From Luteolibacter flavescens (GTDB lineage: Bacteria > Verrucomicrobiota > Verrucomicrobiia > Verrucomicrobiales > Akkermansiaceae), in contig NZ_JAPDDS010000004.1 in NCBI RefSeq assembly GCF_025950085.1, positions 248,001-312,000 of the forward strand: a DNA stretch of 64,000 nt, read 5' to 3'. The first letter of the stretch is position 1, and each line of letters opens with the position of its first letter. Made by a program: the position numbers and the translations under genes. Under the pieces are notes generated by a model. The model did no database searches. It was not told the origin of the DNA and was given only the letters and a program-made list of their open reading frames with translations. This document shows positions 26,161-35,025 of this stretch, piece after piece.

Positions 26161-27594
26161 CTACCACGGGAGCGACCAAGTTTTCTCGTGAGTGAAGAAC
26201 TTGATCGCCTCGATCACGCCTTCCTTCACCCCTAGCCCGGAGTCCCGGGTGCCGCCGAAGGGGGTGAGCTCCAGCCGGTAGCCGGGCACTTCGTTCACGT
26301 TGGTGGTGCCGGTCTTGAGCTGCTTGCAGGCCTGCATCGCGAGCGTGAGATCGTTCGTCACGATGCCGCTGCTGAGGCCGAAGGGGCCGGCATTGTAGTA
26401 AGCGATCGCATCGTCCAGATCGCGGATCGGCAGGATCGGCGCGAGCGGGCCAAAGCTCTCCAGCGCCACCATCTCCGCATCACGCGGGACGTCCGCGATG
26501 ATCGTGGGCTCTAACAGCGCACCGCTCCGCGCGCCGCCGTGAAGCACGCGCGCACCCATCGCCACGGCGGCATCCACCCGTCGCTCCAGCTCCTCCGCGG
26601 CGGGCGCATGGATCATGGTGCCAACCACGGTGGCCGGGTCCTCGGGATCGCCGCAGGGATAGTCGCGCTTCACCAGATCGACGAAGCGCTCCGTGAATTC
26701 CGGCAGGATGCTCTCCTGCACGAGGATGCGCTTCACCGCGGTGCAGCGCTGGCCGGAGTTCCGGAAGGAGCCTTCCGCGGCGAGCTTCGCAGCGAGATCG
26801 AGGTCGGCATCCTGCATTACGATCAGCGGGGAATTCCCGCCCAGCTCCAGGCACAGGCGCTTGTAGCCGCAGGTGCGGGCGATGTGCTTGCCGATCTCCA
26901 CGGAGCCGGTGAAGGACACGATCTCCACGCGCTCGTCCGTGATCATTGGCGTGACGATGTCGTCGATGCCGCCGAGGAAGAGGCTCAGCATCGGCCCGGG
27001 CAGGCCGGCCTCGTAGAGGACCTTTGCGAATTTCAGCGCGGTGAGCGGCGTGCGGTCGGAGGGCTTCAGCAGCATGGGCGCACCGGCCGCGATTGCCGGG
27101 GCGATCTTATGCACCACCTGGTTCAGCGGGTGATTGAAGGGCGTGATGGCCGCGACGAGGCGGACGGGATAGCGCGAGGTGAAGATCTTCCGCGGCTTGC
27201 CGATCGGCGAGATGTCGCAGGAGAAAATGCGGCCGTCATCGCGCAGCGCCTCCATGGCGGCGAAGTCGAGCACGTCCGAGCTACGGCTGGTCTCGTATTT
27301 CGCCTCGCGGATGGCCAGCCCGGTCTCGCGGGTGATGAGCGCGGCGAAGTCATCCCGGCGCTCCGCCATCAGCGCGGCGGCCTTTCGCAGGATGTCGTGG
27401 CGGTCGCGGCGGGTCAGCGATTCATTTGGAAACGCGAGCGCGCGGGTGATCGCCTGCTCCAGGTGCTCCGGGCCGATGAGGGCGGCGCTGCCGGTGAGCG
27501 AGCCGTCCCACGGATAGCGCACCTCTAGCGTGCGGCCGGTGGTGACGGCCTCGCCGGCGATGTAGGAGGGGAGATGAAGCGGGGACCAAGACAT
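26161..27594 (-). CDS. phnY: Aldehyde dehydrogenase, probable phosphonoacetaldehyde dehydrogenase
   Basis: 477 aa from the ATG at 27594. The NAD(P)-dependent ALDH fold is clear: ITPFNHPLNQVVHKIAPAIA, SFTGSVEIGKHIA, LELGGNSPLIV with catalytic Glu, GSFRNSGQRCTAVKRILV with catalytic Cys, and ESFGPLAPI. The specific name rests on its place directly downstream of phosphonoacetate hydrolase. In known phnWAY systems PhnY oxidises phosphonoacetaldehyde to phosphonoacetate, the substrate of PhnA. Without that neighbour one could only say aldehyde dehydrogenase. No phnW is seen nearby. Confidence 0.8.
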   Translation of the reverse strand: MSWSPLHLPSYIAGEAVTTGRTLEVRYPWDGSLTGSAALIGPEHLEQAITRALAFPNESLTRRDRHDILRKAAALMAERRDDFAALITRETGLAIREAKYETSRSSDVLDFAAMEALRDDGRIFSCDISPIGKPRKIFTSRYPVRLVAAITPFNHPLNQVVHKIAPAIAAGAPMLLKPSDRTPLTALKFAKVLYEAGLPGPMLSLFLGGIDDIVTPMITDERVEIVSFTGSVEIGKHIARTCGYKRLCLELGGNSPLIVMQDADLDLAAKLAAEGSFRNSGQRCTAVKRILVQESILPEFTERFVDLVKRDYPCGDPEDPATVVGTMIHAPAAEELERRVDAAVAMGARVLHGGARSGALLEPTIIADVPRDAEMVALESFGPLAPILPIRDLDDAIAYYNAGPFGLSSGIVTNDLTLAMQACKQLKTGTTNVNEVPGYRLELTPFGGTRDSGLGVKEGVIEAIKFFTHEKTWSLPW

Positions 27595-27684
27595 GGGTCG
27601 GGAGATGGATGGGGAGCGCGTTGCAGGACTGGTGCAGCCGCCGTCCAAGCGGAATGAATTCTGCGCTCCCGGTGTGGGATGGGA

Positions 27685-28917
27685 TCAGACGTGGCAGGCG
27701 AAGTGGAAGACGTCGAAGTTCCGCGGATCACCTTCCGCGAGGCGCTTCAGCTCCGGCGTGAGTGGCTTGGAAATCACCAGCGGCACGAGTTCCTCATAGC
27801 GTCCGCCGTGCGAGCGCAGGCCGCCGTGCAGCACGGAGAGATCGTGGTGCTCCGCGGACTTTCCCACCACGACATCGCGGCCGGAGAGCACGACGAGATC
27901 GCCGATGCGGTCCGGTGCCAGCTCCAGCTTGTCCACCGCCTGCTCGCGCGTCAGCACCTCCGTGATGCCGTCCTGTGCGAAGAGATACTCCGCGATCTCC
28001 GCGCGCCGCGAGGCATCGTCCAGGTGCACCATCACCAGCGAGCCGAGCGCGCCGTGGTGCACCACGTAGGGATCGGTGATCGGGCAGATGACGCGCAGGC
28101 CATCGCCGAATTTCTCCCTCAGCAGCGACTCGACGAAGATGACCTTCGGATTTCCCTCCGCATCGTTCTTCGCATTCATGCCGTGGTCGGCGGTCAGCGC
28201 GACGGTGCAGCCGGCATCGAGCAGGCGACCGATGGCCGCGTCGATCCGCGCGTGGAAGTCCAGGATCTCCGGTGCCTCCGGGCCGTGCTTGTGCTGCATG
28301 AAGTCCGTCGTGGAGAGATAGAGGAAGTCCGCCACACCCTGCTCGGCCAGAGCGGCCCCGGCCTCCAGCACGTAGATCGAGGCATCGCCCGAGTAGATCT
28401 CCGGGCGCGGCTTGCCGATGATGGACGTGGCGTCGTCGATGCCGTGCGTCTCCTTCCGCGCCTCGTCCACCTTCTCCGACGAGAAGACGATGCCGCCGCG
28501 CTCCACCACGCCATCGCCGAGCACGGTGCGCAGCTTTTCCTTCGCGGTGATGAAGGCGACCTTCCGCCCCGCATCGGCAGCCGCGGTGAGCAGCGTGCCG
28601 CAGCGGCGGTACTCCGGGCCATTCATCATGACCTCCTCGCCGGTCTCGGGATTCAGGAAGAAATTCCCGCAGATGCCGTGCACGCGCGGCGTCACGCCGG
28701 TCACGATGCAGGTGTTGTTCACGTTCGTGAAGGACGGCAGCGCGCCACGCACGATGCCGCGCCAGCCATCGCGCGCCATCGCGGCGAGGCGCGGCATCTT
28801 CCCGTGGGCGATCGCGGTGCTGAGATACTCGTCCGCGCAGCCGTCCAGGCAGATCACGGCGATGGGATTTGCGGGCAGCGGGTAGGTGCGGCCATTGGCT
28901 TCGAAGGTGGGCGTCAT
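27685..28917 (-). CDS. phnA: Phosphonoacetate hydrolase
   Basis: 410 aa from the ATG at 28917; a longer reading of 44 residues is improbable. It belongs to the alkaline phosphatase superfamily with two zinc sites and cleaves phosphonoacetate to acetate and phosphate. Visible sites: AVICLDGCADEYL, the nucleophile Thr in SFTNVNNTCIVTG, TTDFMQHKHGPEAPEI, LTADHGMNAK and the late His in DLSVLHGGLRSHGG. Length matches the family. With the dehydrogenase downstream it can release phosphate from phosphonoacetaldehyde. The enzyme appears cytoplasmic, as there is no signal peptide. Confidence 0.93.
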   Translation of the reverse strand: MTPTFEANGRTYPLPANPIAVICLDGCADEYLSTAIAHGKMPRLAAMARDGWRGIVRGALPSFTNVNNTCIVTGVTPRVHGICGNFFLNPETGEEVMMNGPEYRRCGTLLTAAADAGRKVAFITAKEKLRTVLGDGVVERGGIVFSSEKVDEARKETHGIDDATSIIGKPRPEIYSGDASIYVLEAGAALAEQGVADFLYLSTTDFMQHKHGPEAPEILDFHARIDAAIGRLLDAGCTVALTADHGMNAKNDAEGNPKVIFVESLLREKFGDGLRVICPITDPYVVHHGALGSLVMVHLDDASRRAEIAEYLFAQDGITEVLTREQAVDKLELAPDRIGDLVVLSGRDVVVGKSAEHHDLSVLHGGLRSHGGRYEELVPLVISKPLTPELKRLAEGDPRNFDVFHFACHV

Positions 28918-29060
28918 GTCAGGAGAAGGGATTTCCGTGGGTGCGGACGTCGTGGTTGCCGGGATCAATGATGTTTCCCGAAAAGAAACTTTGGCATCCG
29001 TGAAGGCAAGTTGTGAATGCACGCATGTCGTTTCTGTAACGTGGCGCATGCCACCCGCCG

Positions 29061-29094
29061 GAAAACGAAAACGGCCGCCCCGGAGGACGGCCGC
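29061..29094 (-). terminator. Rho-independent terminator after the outer-membrane protein gene
   Basis: On the minus strand CGGCCGTCC, loop, GGGCGGCCG is followed by TTTTCGTTTTC. It starts 28 bases past the stop at 29122 and separates this gene from phnA, so phnA must have its own promoter within about 29060-28918. Confidence 0.8.
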
Positions 29095-29121
29095 CCGAAC
29101 ATTGCCGAACCCGGGAAATCC

Positions 29122-30072
29122 TCAGAAAGTCCAGACCAGGTCCAGCGTGAAGCGGTCCTCCATCACGCTGTTTTCCTCATCGGTCAGGGGCAGCTCGTAG
29201 GCGAAGCCGAGCTGGAGATCGTCCGTCAGGCGCGAGCGGAAGCCGACCGCGGCGGTGACCAGGTCGCGGTTCCGCGTGGCATTCGACGCGCCGAAATTCA
29301 GCAGATCGTAGCCCTCGAAGGCGGCGACCACGGGCACCGCGCCACCGGCCTGCGCGGAGAAATTCGGCCGCCCGTTCCCCGCCTCCAGCAGGTGGTGCCA
29401 GTTCACCTCGACCAGCGGGATGAACCAGCGGCTCACCTCGTAGCTGGCATGCGCGCTGATGAAGGAGGTGGTGGCCATCTGCCCGTCGAAGGGCAGGTGA
29501 ACGCCCGCGGCACCGGCGACCTGGAGATCGTCCCAGAGCTTCAGGCCGGAGACGATCACGTTCGCCGCGCCGTCGCCCTCGCCCTGGAAGACATCGTGGT
29601 TTCCCGTGGGAAACTCGAAGGTGACGGTGCCGCTGACGGCGGTGCTACTAGAGGGATCGTAGATGAAGGCATACTTCAGGCCGCCGCCGATGTTCGCGAA
29701 GCCGGACTCGTTTTCCCACAGCGCGGTGTTGTCCGGATTCATGTCCACGTAGCCGTCCTTCGTCGCCACCAGCGAGAGGCGCTCGCTCAGCGCGATCTCG
29801 AACTGCAGCGCATACACCTGCACGTCCCCGCCCATCGCGAGCGGCCCGGCGGTGCTGCTCACCGAGTCCGGCAGGCGCTGGTACATGAAGATGGGGTGCA
29901 GGTTCGTCGTCGGCAGCGCCAGGTCGAAGAGCGTGGGATTGCTGATCGGGCGGCGGGCATTCTCGAAGCCCGAGGTGGTCACCGGCGTGGCGGACTGCGT
30001 GATCACGGTGCCCGCCATGGCGGATGCGGAGCAGAGGAGGGCGGTCAGGGAAAAGAGGCTAGCGGCTTTCAT
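29122..30072 (-). CDS. Outer-membrane beta-barrel protein
   Basis: 316 aa from the ATG at 30072. Signal peptide (SLFSLTALLCSASAMAG), then alternating beta strands with aromatic girdles, and a C-terminal Phe after alternating hydrophobics (FTLDLVWTF), the usual barrel assembly signal. Blocks such as SERLSLVATKDGYVDMNPD and GGGLKYAFIYDP are common in unassigned verrucomicrobial/planctomycete outer-membrane proteins. Cargo unknown. It could serve phosphonate uptake, given its place upstream of phnA, but the terminator between them weakens this. Confidence 0.8.
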   Translation of the reverse strand: MKAASLFSLTALLCSASAMAGTVITQSATPVTTSGFENARRPISNPTLFDLALPTTNLHPIFMYQRLPDSVSSTAGPLAMGGDVQVYALQFEIALSERLSLVATKDGYVDMNPDNTALWENESGFANIGGGLKYAFIYDPSSSTAVSGTVTFEFPTGNHDVFQGEGDGAANVIVSGLKLWDDLQVAGAAGVHLPFDGQMATTSFISAHASYEVSRWFIPLVEVNWHHLLEAGNGRPNFSAQAGGAVPVVAAFEGYDLLNFGASNATRNRDLVTAAVGFRSRLTDDLQLGFAYELPLTDEENSVMEDRFTLDLVWTF

Positions 30073-30248
30073 GATGCGTTCGTCTGGGAACGCCATGACA
30101 ATCCCTGAAATGCCACGACGCCTCTAACCGCGTGGTCCGTGAGGCTGCGCATATTTTGCTGCGGACCGTGGCGGGCATCTTTAGCGGTCCCGTGGCGCTC
30201 GTCATTTCAGGTTCGACGCCTCCGATCATTTGGTGGAGTCATCTTGCG

Positions 30249-30947
30249 ATGACATCCTCATTCCGACGGACGCGCCATGCGAAGAAATCCCCGACCATTG
30301 CCGGTGTGGTGCTGGCGGTGTCGTTGGCATTGCTCACCGGCGTGATGGCGGAGGCACCGCATCCTGCGGCGATCACGGAGGTGACGATCGAGGAACTGGG
30401 CATCCCCTATCCACAGCCTGTCCTGAACCGTATGGAGATCGCGAAGCTACAGGCTCCGGAAGTGCGGAAGGTTTGGGAAGAGATCATGCCGGGGGTGGTA
30501 GAGATCATGCCGGGGATGGCAGATGATTCGGTCACCGATATCAGTTCCACCCCGTATGCCGATCTCTACCGCGCCGGGGATGGCACGACGTTTTGCTGCG
30601 ACCAATCCACGATGTCGCTGTGGGTCCGCCGCGGCGATGACTGGAAATGTCTGCTTCAGTCTCTGGCGGTATCAAAGACCTTTGGAGGCATGCCGCCGCG
30701 TCTCCCGGTGAGATATCTGGGCAAAGGCTTCTTCGCCTTTTCCGAGACCACGCCGGGGGAGGAGAAGGAATTGCCGGGAGACAAATTCCCGCAGGCCCGC
30801 GCGATCACCTACCTGCTGGACTCGAAGAGCGGTGCGGTGATCGCCCGCAGCGAGTCCTTCCGCTATGATCACAATCCCCCGGTGAAGATCCCGGCGGAGT
30901 GGTATGCCCGCATCGGCATGGAGCCGGTCCCGGAGCAGAAGAAGTGA
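30249..30947 (+). CDS. Exported hypothetical protein
   Basis: 232 aa from the ATG at 30249; a longer in-frame start exists at 30132 but places the signal sequence too deep. A signal peptide or anchor (TIAGVVLAVSLALLTGVMAEA) precedes a soluble domain with two adjacent Cys (GTTFCCDQSTMSLWVRRGDDW). The phrase EIMPG-V occurs twice in tandem (EEIMPGVVEIMPGMADD), matching an 18-base DNA duplication at about 30480-30520. No family recognised. Convergent with lpxC-fabZ. Confidence 0.65.
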   Translation: MTSSFRRTRHAKKSPTIAGVVLAVSLALLTGVMAEAPHPAAITEVTIEELGIPYPQPVLNRMEIAKLQAPEVRKVWEEIMPGVVEIMPGMADDSVTDISSTPYADLYRAGDGTTFCCDQSTMSLWVRRGDDWKCLLQSLAVSKTFGGMPPRLPVRYLGKGFFAFSETTPGEEKELPGDKFPQARAITYLLDSKSGAVIARSESFRYDHNPPVKIPAEWYARIGMEPVPEQKK

Positions 30948-30955
30948 CGAAAAGC

Positions 30956-30985
30956 GGAGCGCGGGCGGAGTGCCCCCCGCGCTCC
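30956..30985. terminator. Bidirectional GC hairpin between convergent genes
   Basis: GGAGCGCGGG (30956-30965) pairs with CCCGCGCTCC (30976-30985). It lies 8 bases after one stop codon and 13 bases before the convergent one. No T run, so efficiency is uncertain. Confidence 0.5.
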
Positions 30986-30998
30986 CGGGATGATCCCA

Positions 30999-32312
30999 TC
31001 ACTGCGCCACCAGCGCGAACTTCAGCTCGGCTTCCGAGGCGACTTCATTGCCGACGAAGCAGCGGCAGCGCGTGGAGCCGATGGAGCCGCGGATCTTCAG
31101 CACCTCGGCCTCGATGTGCAGGGTATCGCCCGGCAGCACCGGTCGTCGCCATTTCACGCTGTCCGCGCTCATGAAGTAGCCGATCTTGCCGGCATTCTCC
31201 GGCTTGCGGAGCATGAGGACGGAGGAAACCTGCGCCATGGCCTCGAGCTGCAGCACGCCCGGCATGATCGGGTGGCCGGGGAAGTGGCCGATGAAGAAGG
31301 GCTCGTTGATCGTGACGTTCTTGATGCCGGTGCACTTCGTGTCGCCGACCATGTCGATGATGCGGTCCACCAGCAGGAAGGGGTAGCGGTGGGGCAGGAT
31401 CTTGAGGACGTCATTGATGTCCAGGACGGTCTCGCCGCGCGGCAGGATGAAGGGCGCGGCAAGCGAGCGGACGCGGGCGTATTCGCGCTTCAGCGTGGCG
31501 GCGAGCTTCGAGTTCGGCCCGTGGCCGGGCTTCACGGCGATGACGTGGCCGAGGAAGCGCTTCCCGGAAAGGATGAGGTCGCCGATGATGTCGAGCGCCT
31601 TGTGGCGGGCGAATTCATTCGAGAAGCGCAGGGCTTCCTTGCTCATCACCTCGTTGCCGCGGACGACCACGGCGTTCTCGAGCGAGCCGCCCTTGATCAG
31701 GCCCTTTTCCAGCAGCGGCTTGACGTCTTCGTAGTAGACGAAAGTGCGCGCGGGGGCGATTTCCTTCTCATACGTCTCCGGCGTGACCTCGGTGGAGAAG
31801 TACTGGGTGAAGCGGCCATCCGGTCCGACATTCGTGACGGAGACGCGGAAGGTCTTGCTGGGCACGATGGTGATCAGCGAGCCGTCGCCGGTCTCCTGAT
31901 GGATGGGCTCACGGATTTCCCAGATCTTGCGCGGCGCATCCTGGGCGGCCAGGCCGGCCTTCTTGATGAGCTCGACGAAGGGGCGGGAGGAACCGTCACC
32001 GATCGGCGGCTCGTTCGCGTCCATCTCGATGATGGCATTGTCCACGCCCATGCCGGTGAGGGCGGAGAGCACGTGCTCCACGGTGTGCACCTTCACGGAG
32101 CCCTCGGCCAGGGTGGTGGCGCGCTCCACGGTCTGTACCTTCTCCGCATCGGCATCGATGAAGGGCTGGTCCGGCAGATCGACGCGGCGGAATTTGAAAC
32201 CATGGTCCGCGGGAGCGGGCTTCAGGGTGAGCGTGACCTTCGCCCCGGTGTGGAGCGAGGTGCCCTCTAGGGTGGCGGCGGAGGCAAGGGTGTGCTGCGC
32301 GTCGGCGGACAT
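30999..32312 (-). CDS. lpxC-fabZ: Fused LpxC-FabZ: UDP-3-O-acyl-GlcNAc deacetylase / 3-hydroxyacyl-ACP dehydratase
   Basis: 437 aa from the ATG at 32312. Residues 1 to about 285 are LpxC, the committed step of lipid A synthesis: zinc His in HTVEH (76-80), and NEFARHKALDIIGDL with the second His/Asp zinc ligands. Residues about 295-437 are FabZ of fatty acid elongation: LPHRYPFLLVDRII and GHFPGHPIMPGVLQLEAMAQ with catalytic His and Glu. The fusion is known in Bacteroidetes and some PVC bacteria and ties lipid A to fatty acid supply. It shows that the organism makes LPS. Divergent from the RluA gene. Confidence 0.96.
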   Translation of the reverse strand: MSADAQHTLASAATLEGTSLHTGAKVTLTLKPAPADHGFKFRRVDLPDQPFIDADAEKVQTVERATTLAEGSVKVHTVEHVLSALTGMGVDNAIIEMDANEPPIGDGSSRPFVELIKKAGLAAQDAPRKIWEIREPIHQETGDGSLITIVPSKTFRVSVTNVGPDGRFTQYFSTEVTPETYEKEIAPARTFVYYEDVKPLLEKGLIKGGSLENAVVVRGNEVMSKEALRFSNEFARHKALDIIGDLILSGKRFLGHVIAVKPGHGPNSKLAATLKREYARVRSLAAPFILPRGETVLDINDVLKILPHRYPFLLVDRIIDMVGDTKCTGIKNVTINEPFFIGHFPGHPIMPGVLQLEAMAQVSSVLMLRKPENAGKIGYFMSADSVKWRRPVLPGDTLHIEAEVLKIRGSIGSTRCRCFVGNEVASEAELKFALVAQ

Positions 32313-32418
32313 GCGGGAAAGGGAAAGTTCCAAGTCAGAAGTGCCAAGTGCCAAATGAATCGCGGTCAGTGATTTCTGGATTGGCAGCGGGAGCGATCCG
32401 CCCGGAACTTCGCCGCCG

Positions 32419-33147
32419 ATGCGCGCGGTGTGCGATTTCCAGGTGATCGACGAGTCGGACGACTGGATCGTCGTGGAGAAGCCCGCGCCGCTCGCCGTGC
32501 ACCCGGCGAATGGAAAGGTGGAGGCGACGCTGCTGGGCGGGCTGGAGGAGCTGCTGCGGTATGAAATCGCGAACGGCGCCCGGCTTTCCATCCTCACCCG
32601 GCTGGACCGCGAGACGAGCGGGCTGGTGCTGGTGGCGAAGCACGCGGCGGCGGCCCGGCATTTCTCCCGGCAATTCGAACGGCGGGAGATCGGGAAAGAG
32701 TACCTGGCCATTGTCCACGGCTCGCCCGGGTGGGACGAGACCCACGTGGAGGCGGCGATCACGCGGGTGGGCGGGGAAATCTGGCTGCGGCAGGGCGTGG
32801 ACCCGTCGGGGCGGGACTGCGTGACGGCATTCCGCGTGGAGCGGCGGTTTTCAAATGCGCTCGGGGACTTCGCCGTGTTGCGCTGCTTTCCCGAGACCGG
32901 GCGCATGCACCAGATCCGCGTGCATCTGGAGCACGTGGGCCACCCGCTGGTGGGGGACAAGATCTACGGCACGGACGGGAGTCCTTATCTGGAGCAGATG
33001 GCGGACGGGCTCTCGGAGAAATCCGTGGCCCGCCTGATGCTGCCGCGCCACGCACTGCACGCGTGCAAGCTGGTGGCGGAGTGGCAGGGCATGCGCGAGT
33101 GGCGCTCCGAGCTACCGGTGGATCTCGCGGCCTTCGCGGGCGCGTGA
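32419..33147 (+). CDS. RluA-family pseudouridine synthase
   Basis: 242 aa. It isomerises uridine in rRNA or tRNA. The catalytic block LTRLDRETSGLVLVAK holds the nucleophile Asp, and the later GRMHQIRVHLEHVGHPLVGDKIYG block is also complete. There is no N-terminal S4 domain, so it is closer to the short RluA/TruC-like forms. Target site not predictable. First gene of a likely rightward group with the Nif3-like and AAG genes. Confidence 0.93.
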   Translation: MRAVCDFQVIDESDDWIVVEKPAPLAVHPANGKVEATLLGGLEELLRYEIANGARLSILTRLDRETSGLVLVAKHAAAARHFSRQFERREIGKEYLAIVHGSPGWDETHVEAAITRVGGEIWLRQGVDPSGRDCVTAFRVERRFSNALGDFAVLRCFPETGRMHQIRVHLEHVGHPLVGDKIYGTDGSPYLEQMADGLSEKSVARLMLPRHALHACKLVAEWQGMREWRSELPVDLAAFAGA

Positions 33148-33193
33148 ATCACTCCGCAGTGGCCAATCCTGCATCTGCAATCCAAGATCCGGC

Positions 33194-33949
33194 ATGGCGA
33201 GCCTGCATGAGATCGTGGCGTTTCTCGATGGAGAGCTGGGGATTCCCGGCATCCCGGACTATTCCGGGGCGGTGAATGGCCTGCAGCTCGAGAATGGCGG
33301 CAGCGTGACAAAGGTGGCCGCTGCGGTGGATGCGTCGCTTCCCGTGGTGGAGGCGGCTGTGGCGGCAGGCGCGGACCTGCTGGTGGTGCACCACGGGATG
33401 TTTTGGCAGGGGACGCAGCCGCTCACGCGCGCATTCTATAAGAAGATCAAGACGGCAATGGATGCCGGGCTGGCGATCTACTCCGCCCACCTCCCGCTGG
33501 ACGTGCATCCTGTGCTGGGAAATAACGCGCTGCTCGCCGCCGAGCTCGGGCTGGAGGTGCGCGGGAAATTCCTAGAGTGGAAGAATCTCCAGATCGGCCT
33601 GCTTTGCCGCGCCCGAACATCGCGGGACGCCCTGAAGTCCCGGCTGGAGGAGGCCGTCGGCGGGCCGGTCCATGTCTGTCCCGGCGGGCCGGAGGATATC
33701 CGGGTGATCGGCCTCTGCACCGGCGGGGCTGGCTCCCAGATCGCCGAGGCGGCGGCTGCGGGAGTTGATACATTCATCACGGGCGAGGGGCCGCACTGGA
33801 GTTATCCGCTCGCGGAGGAGCTGGGCGTGAATCTCTTCTACGCTGGCCACTATGCCACGGAGACCTTTGGCGTGAAGGCGCTGGCCGACCGGCTCGCGCG
33901 GGATTTCGCGCTGGAGCAGGTCTTCATCGATCACCCGACCGGCCTCTGA
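33194..33949 (+). CDS. Nif3-like dinuclear metal centre protein
   Basis: 251 aa, the usual length of the single-domain YbgI/Nif3 type. Metal ligands are seen in LLVVHHGMFW, YSAHLPLDVHPVLGNN and near the C-terminus in YAGHYATETFGVKALA. Family members form hexameric rings; the biochemical role is unsettled (the GTP cyclohydrolase I type 2 name is contested). The next gene starts 4 bases after its stop. Confidence 0.93.
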   Translation: MASLHEIVAFLDGELGIPGIPDYSGAVNGLQLENGGSVTKVAAAVDASLPVVEAAVAAGADLLVVHHGMFWQGTQPLTRAFYKKIKTAMDAGLAIYSAHLPLDVHPVLGNNALLAAELGLEVRGKFLEWKNLQIGLLCRARTSRDALKSRLEEAVGGPVHVCPGGPEDIRVIGLCTGGAGSQIAEAAAAGVDTFITGEGPHWSYPLAEELGVNLFYAGHYATETFGVKALADRLARDFALEQVFIDHPTGL

Positions 33950-33953
33950 CGCC

Positions 33954-34511
33954 ATGGAGCGCCTGGCGGCGTCATTTTTCGAGCGCAGCCCCGTGACCTG
34001 CGCGCGGAAGATCATCGGCGCGACCTTCACCTGGGGCGGCTGCTCCGGCCGCATTGTCGAGACCGAGGCCTACGCGGCGGTGGGCGACGAGGCCTGCCAC
34101 ACGTTTTTCAGGCCCGGCGCGCGGGCATTCGTGGACGCCCACCCGGCCGGGACCGCCTACGTGTATCTGAACTACGGCGTCCACTGGCTCTTTAATATAC
34201 TGGTGAAGGGGCCGGAGGGGGCGGGATTCGTCCTCTTCCGCGCGCTGGAGCCGCTTTCCGGCATTGGAGAAATGACCGCCCGCCGCGGGAAATCGAAGCT
34301 GCGCGAGCTATGCTCTGGCCCGGGGAAGCTCACGCGGGCGCTGGGAATCGACGGCGCGGACCACGGGCGGGACTTCCTCTGCGGCCCGGACACCGGGATT
34401 TTCGCGGGCAATCCCGTGGAGATCGTTGCCGGGAGCCGCATCGGCATCTCGCGGGCGGTGGATTTCCCGTGGAGATTTCACGAGGCGGGGAATCCGCACG
34501 TCAGCCGGTGA
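33954..34511 (+). CDS. DNA-3-methyladenine glycosylase (AAG/MPG family)
   Basis: 185 aa. Starts base excision repair of alkylated purines. Family blocks: FFERSPVTCARKIIGATF, GRIVETEAYAAVGDEACH with the catalytic Glu, TAYVYLNYGVHWLFNILV and LCSGPGKLTRALGI. The gene is 4 bases after the Nif3-like gene, so translation is probably coupled. Confidence 0.94.
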   Translation: MERLAASFFERSPVTCARKIIGATFTWGGCSGRIVETEAYAAVGDEACHTFFRPGARAFVDAHPAGTAYVYLNYGVHWLFNILVKGPEGAGFVLFRALEPLSGIGEMTARRGKSKLRELCSGPGKLTRALGIDGADHGRDFLCGPDTGIFAGNPVEIVAGSRIGISRAVDFPWRFHEAGNPHVSR

Positions 34512-34679
34512 GTGGATTCCATGACTGCACGACGTGTGAAATTCACATGCCGGTCTGCCGGACTCCTTATCTTTCCGTGCGTTGCGGGGAGTTGAGCGCG
34601 GGCATCGGGAAAGCGGATTCCTCGGCTTTCCGGACCATCACGGGGGAGGGGAGGACTTTTCTCCGGAGGCTCGTAAAAG

Positions 34680-34750
34680 TACGGGTGATGGGAATCGAAC
34701 CCACGCCTCAAGCTTGGGAAGCTCGCGTTCTACCATTGAACTACACCCGC
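34680..34750 (-). tRNA. tRNA-Gly(CCC)
   Basis: 71 nt with full cloverleaf: acceptor GCGGGTG/CACCCGT (first pair G-U), D arm with TAGTTCAATGGTAGAA, anticodon loop TTCCCAA (anticodon CCC), T arm GTGGGTTCGATTCCCAT. No CCA is encoded. It points away from the second glycine tRNA. Confidence 0.95.
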
Positions 34751-34871
34751 CGGCTGGCGGCGGAGGGGTATCCGGGACGTCCTGCCGATGCAACAGAAAT
34801 CCTTACGTACAACGTGTTACGTGCCCGCGCGGCAAACCCCTGAATTCCTTGAGATTTCCGTCAAAAAGAGC

Positions 34872-34900
34872 TTGCCGCTTCTTCCGGAGGGCTGTTAGCT
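34872..34900 (+). promoter_or_regulatory. Possible promoter of tRNA-Gly(TCC)
   Basis: TTGCCG, 17 bases, TTAGCT ends about 14 bases before the tRNA 5' end. The -10 box is a poor match, so this is tentative. Confidence 0.3.
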
Positions 34901-34913
34901 TCGCCTCGACTTC

Positions 34914-34984
34914 GCGGGTATAGCTTAGTGGTAAAGCTCTAGCCTTCCAAGCTAGCTATGTGGGTTCGATTCCCACTACCCGCT
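34914..34984 (+). tRNA. tRNA-Gly(TCC)
   Basis: 71 nt: acceptor GCGGGTA/TACCCGC, D arm TAGCTTAGTGGTAAA, anticodon stem CTAGC/GCTAG with loop CTTCCAA (anticodon TCC), T arm GTGGGTTCGATTCCCAC. No CCA encoded. The next protein gene starts 41 bases after its 3' end. Confidence 0.96.
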
Positions 34985-35025
34985 CTTTTCTCACCCGGTC
35001 CCGACATCCTGATTCGAATTTCGCC

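Noticed and set aside
32313-32960. N-terminal extension of LpxC-FabZ by over 200 residues
   Set aside because: It would run antisense through the RluA gene; LpxC homology begins right after the ATG at 32312.
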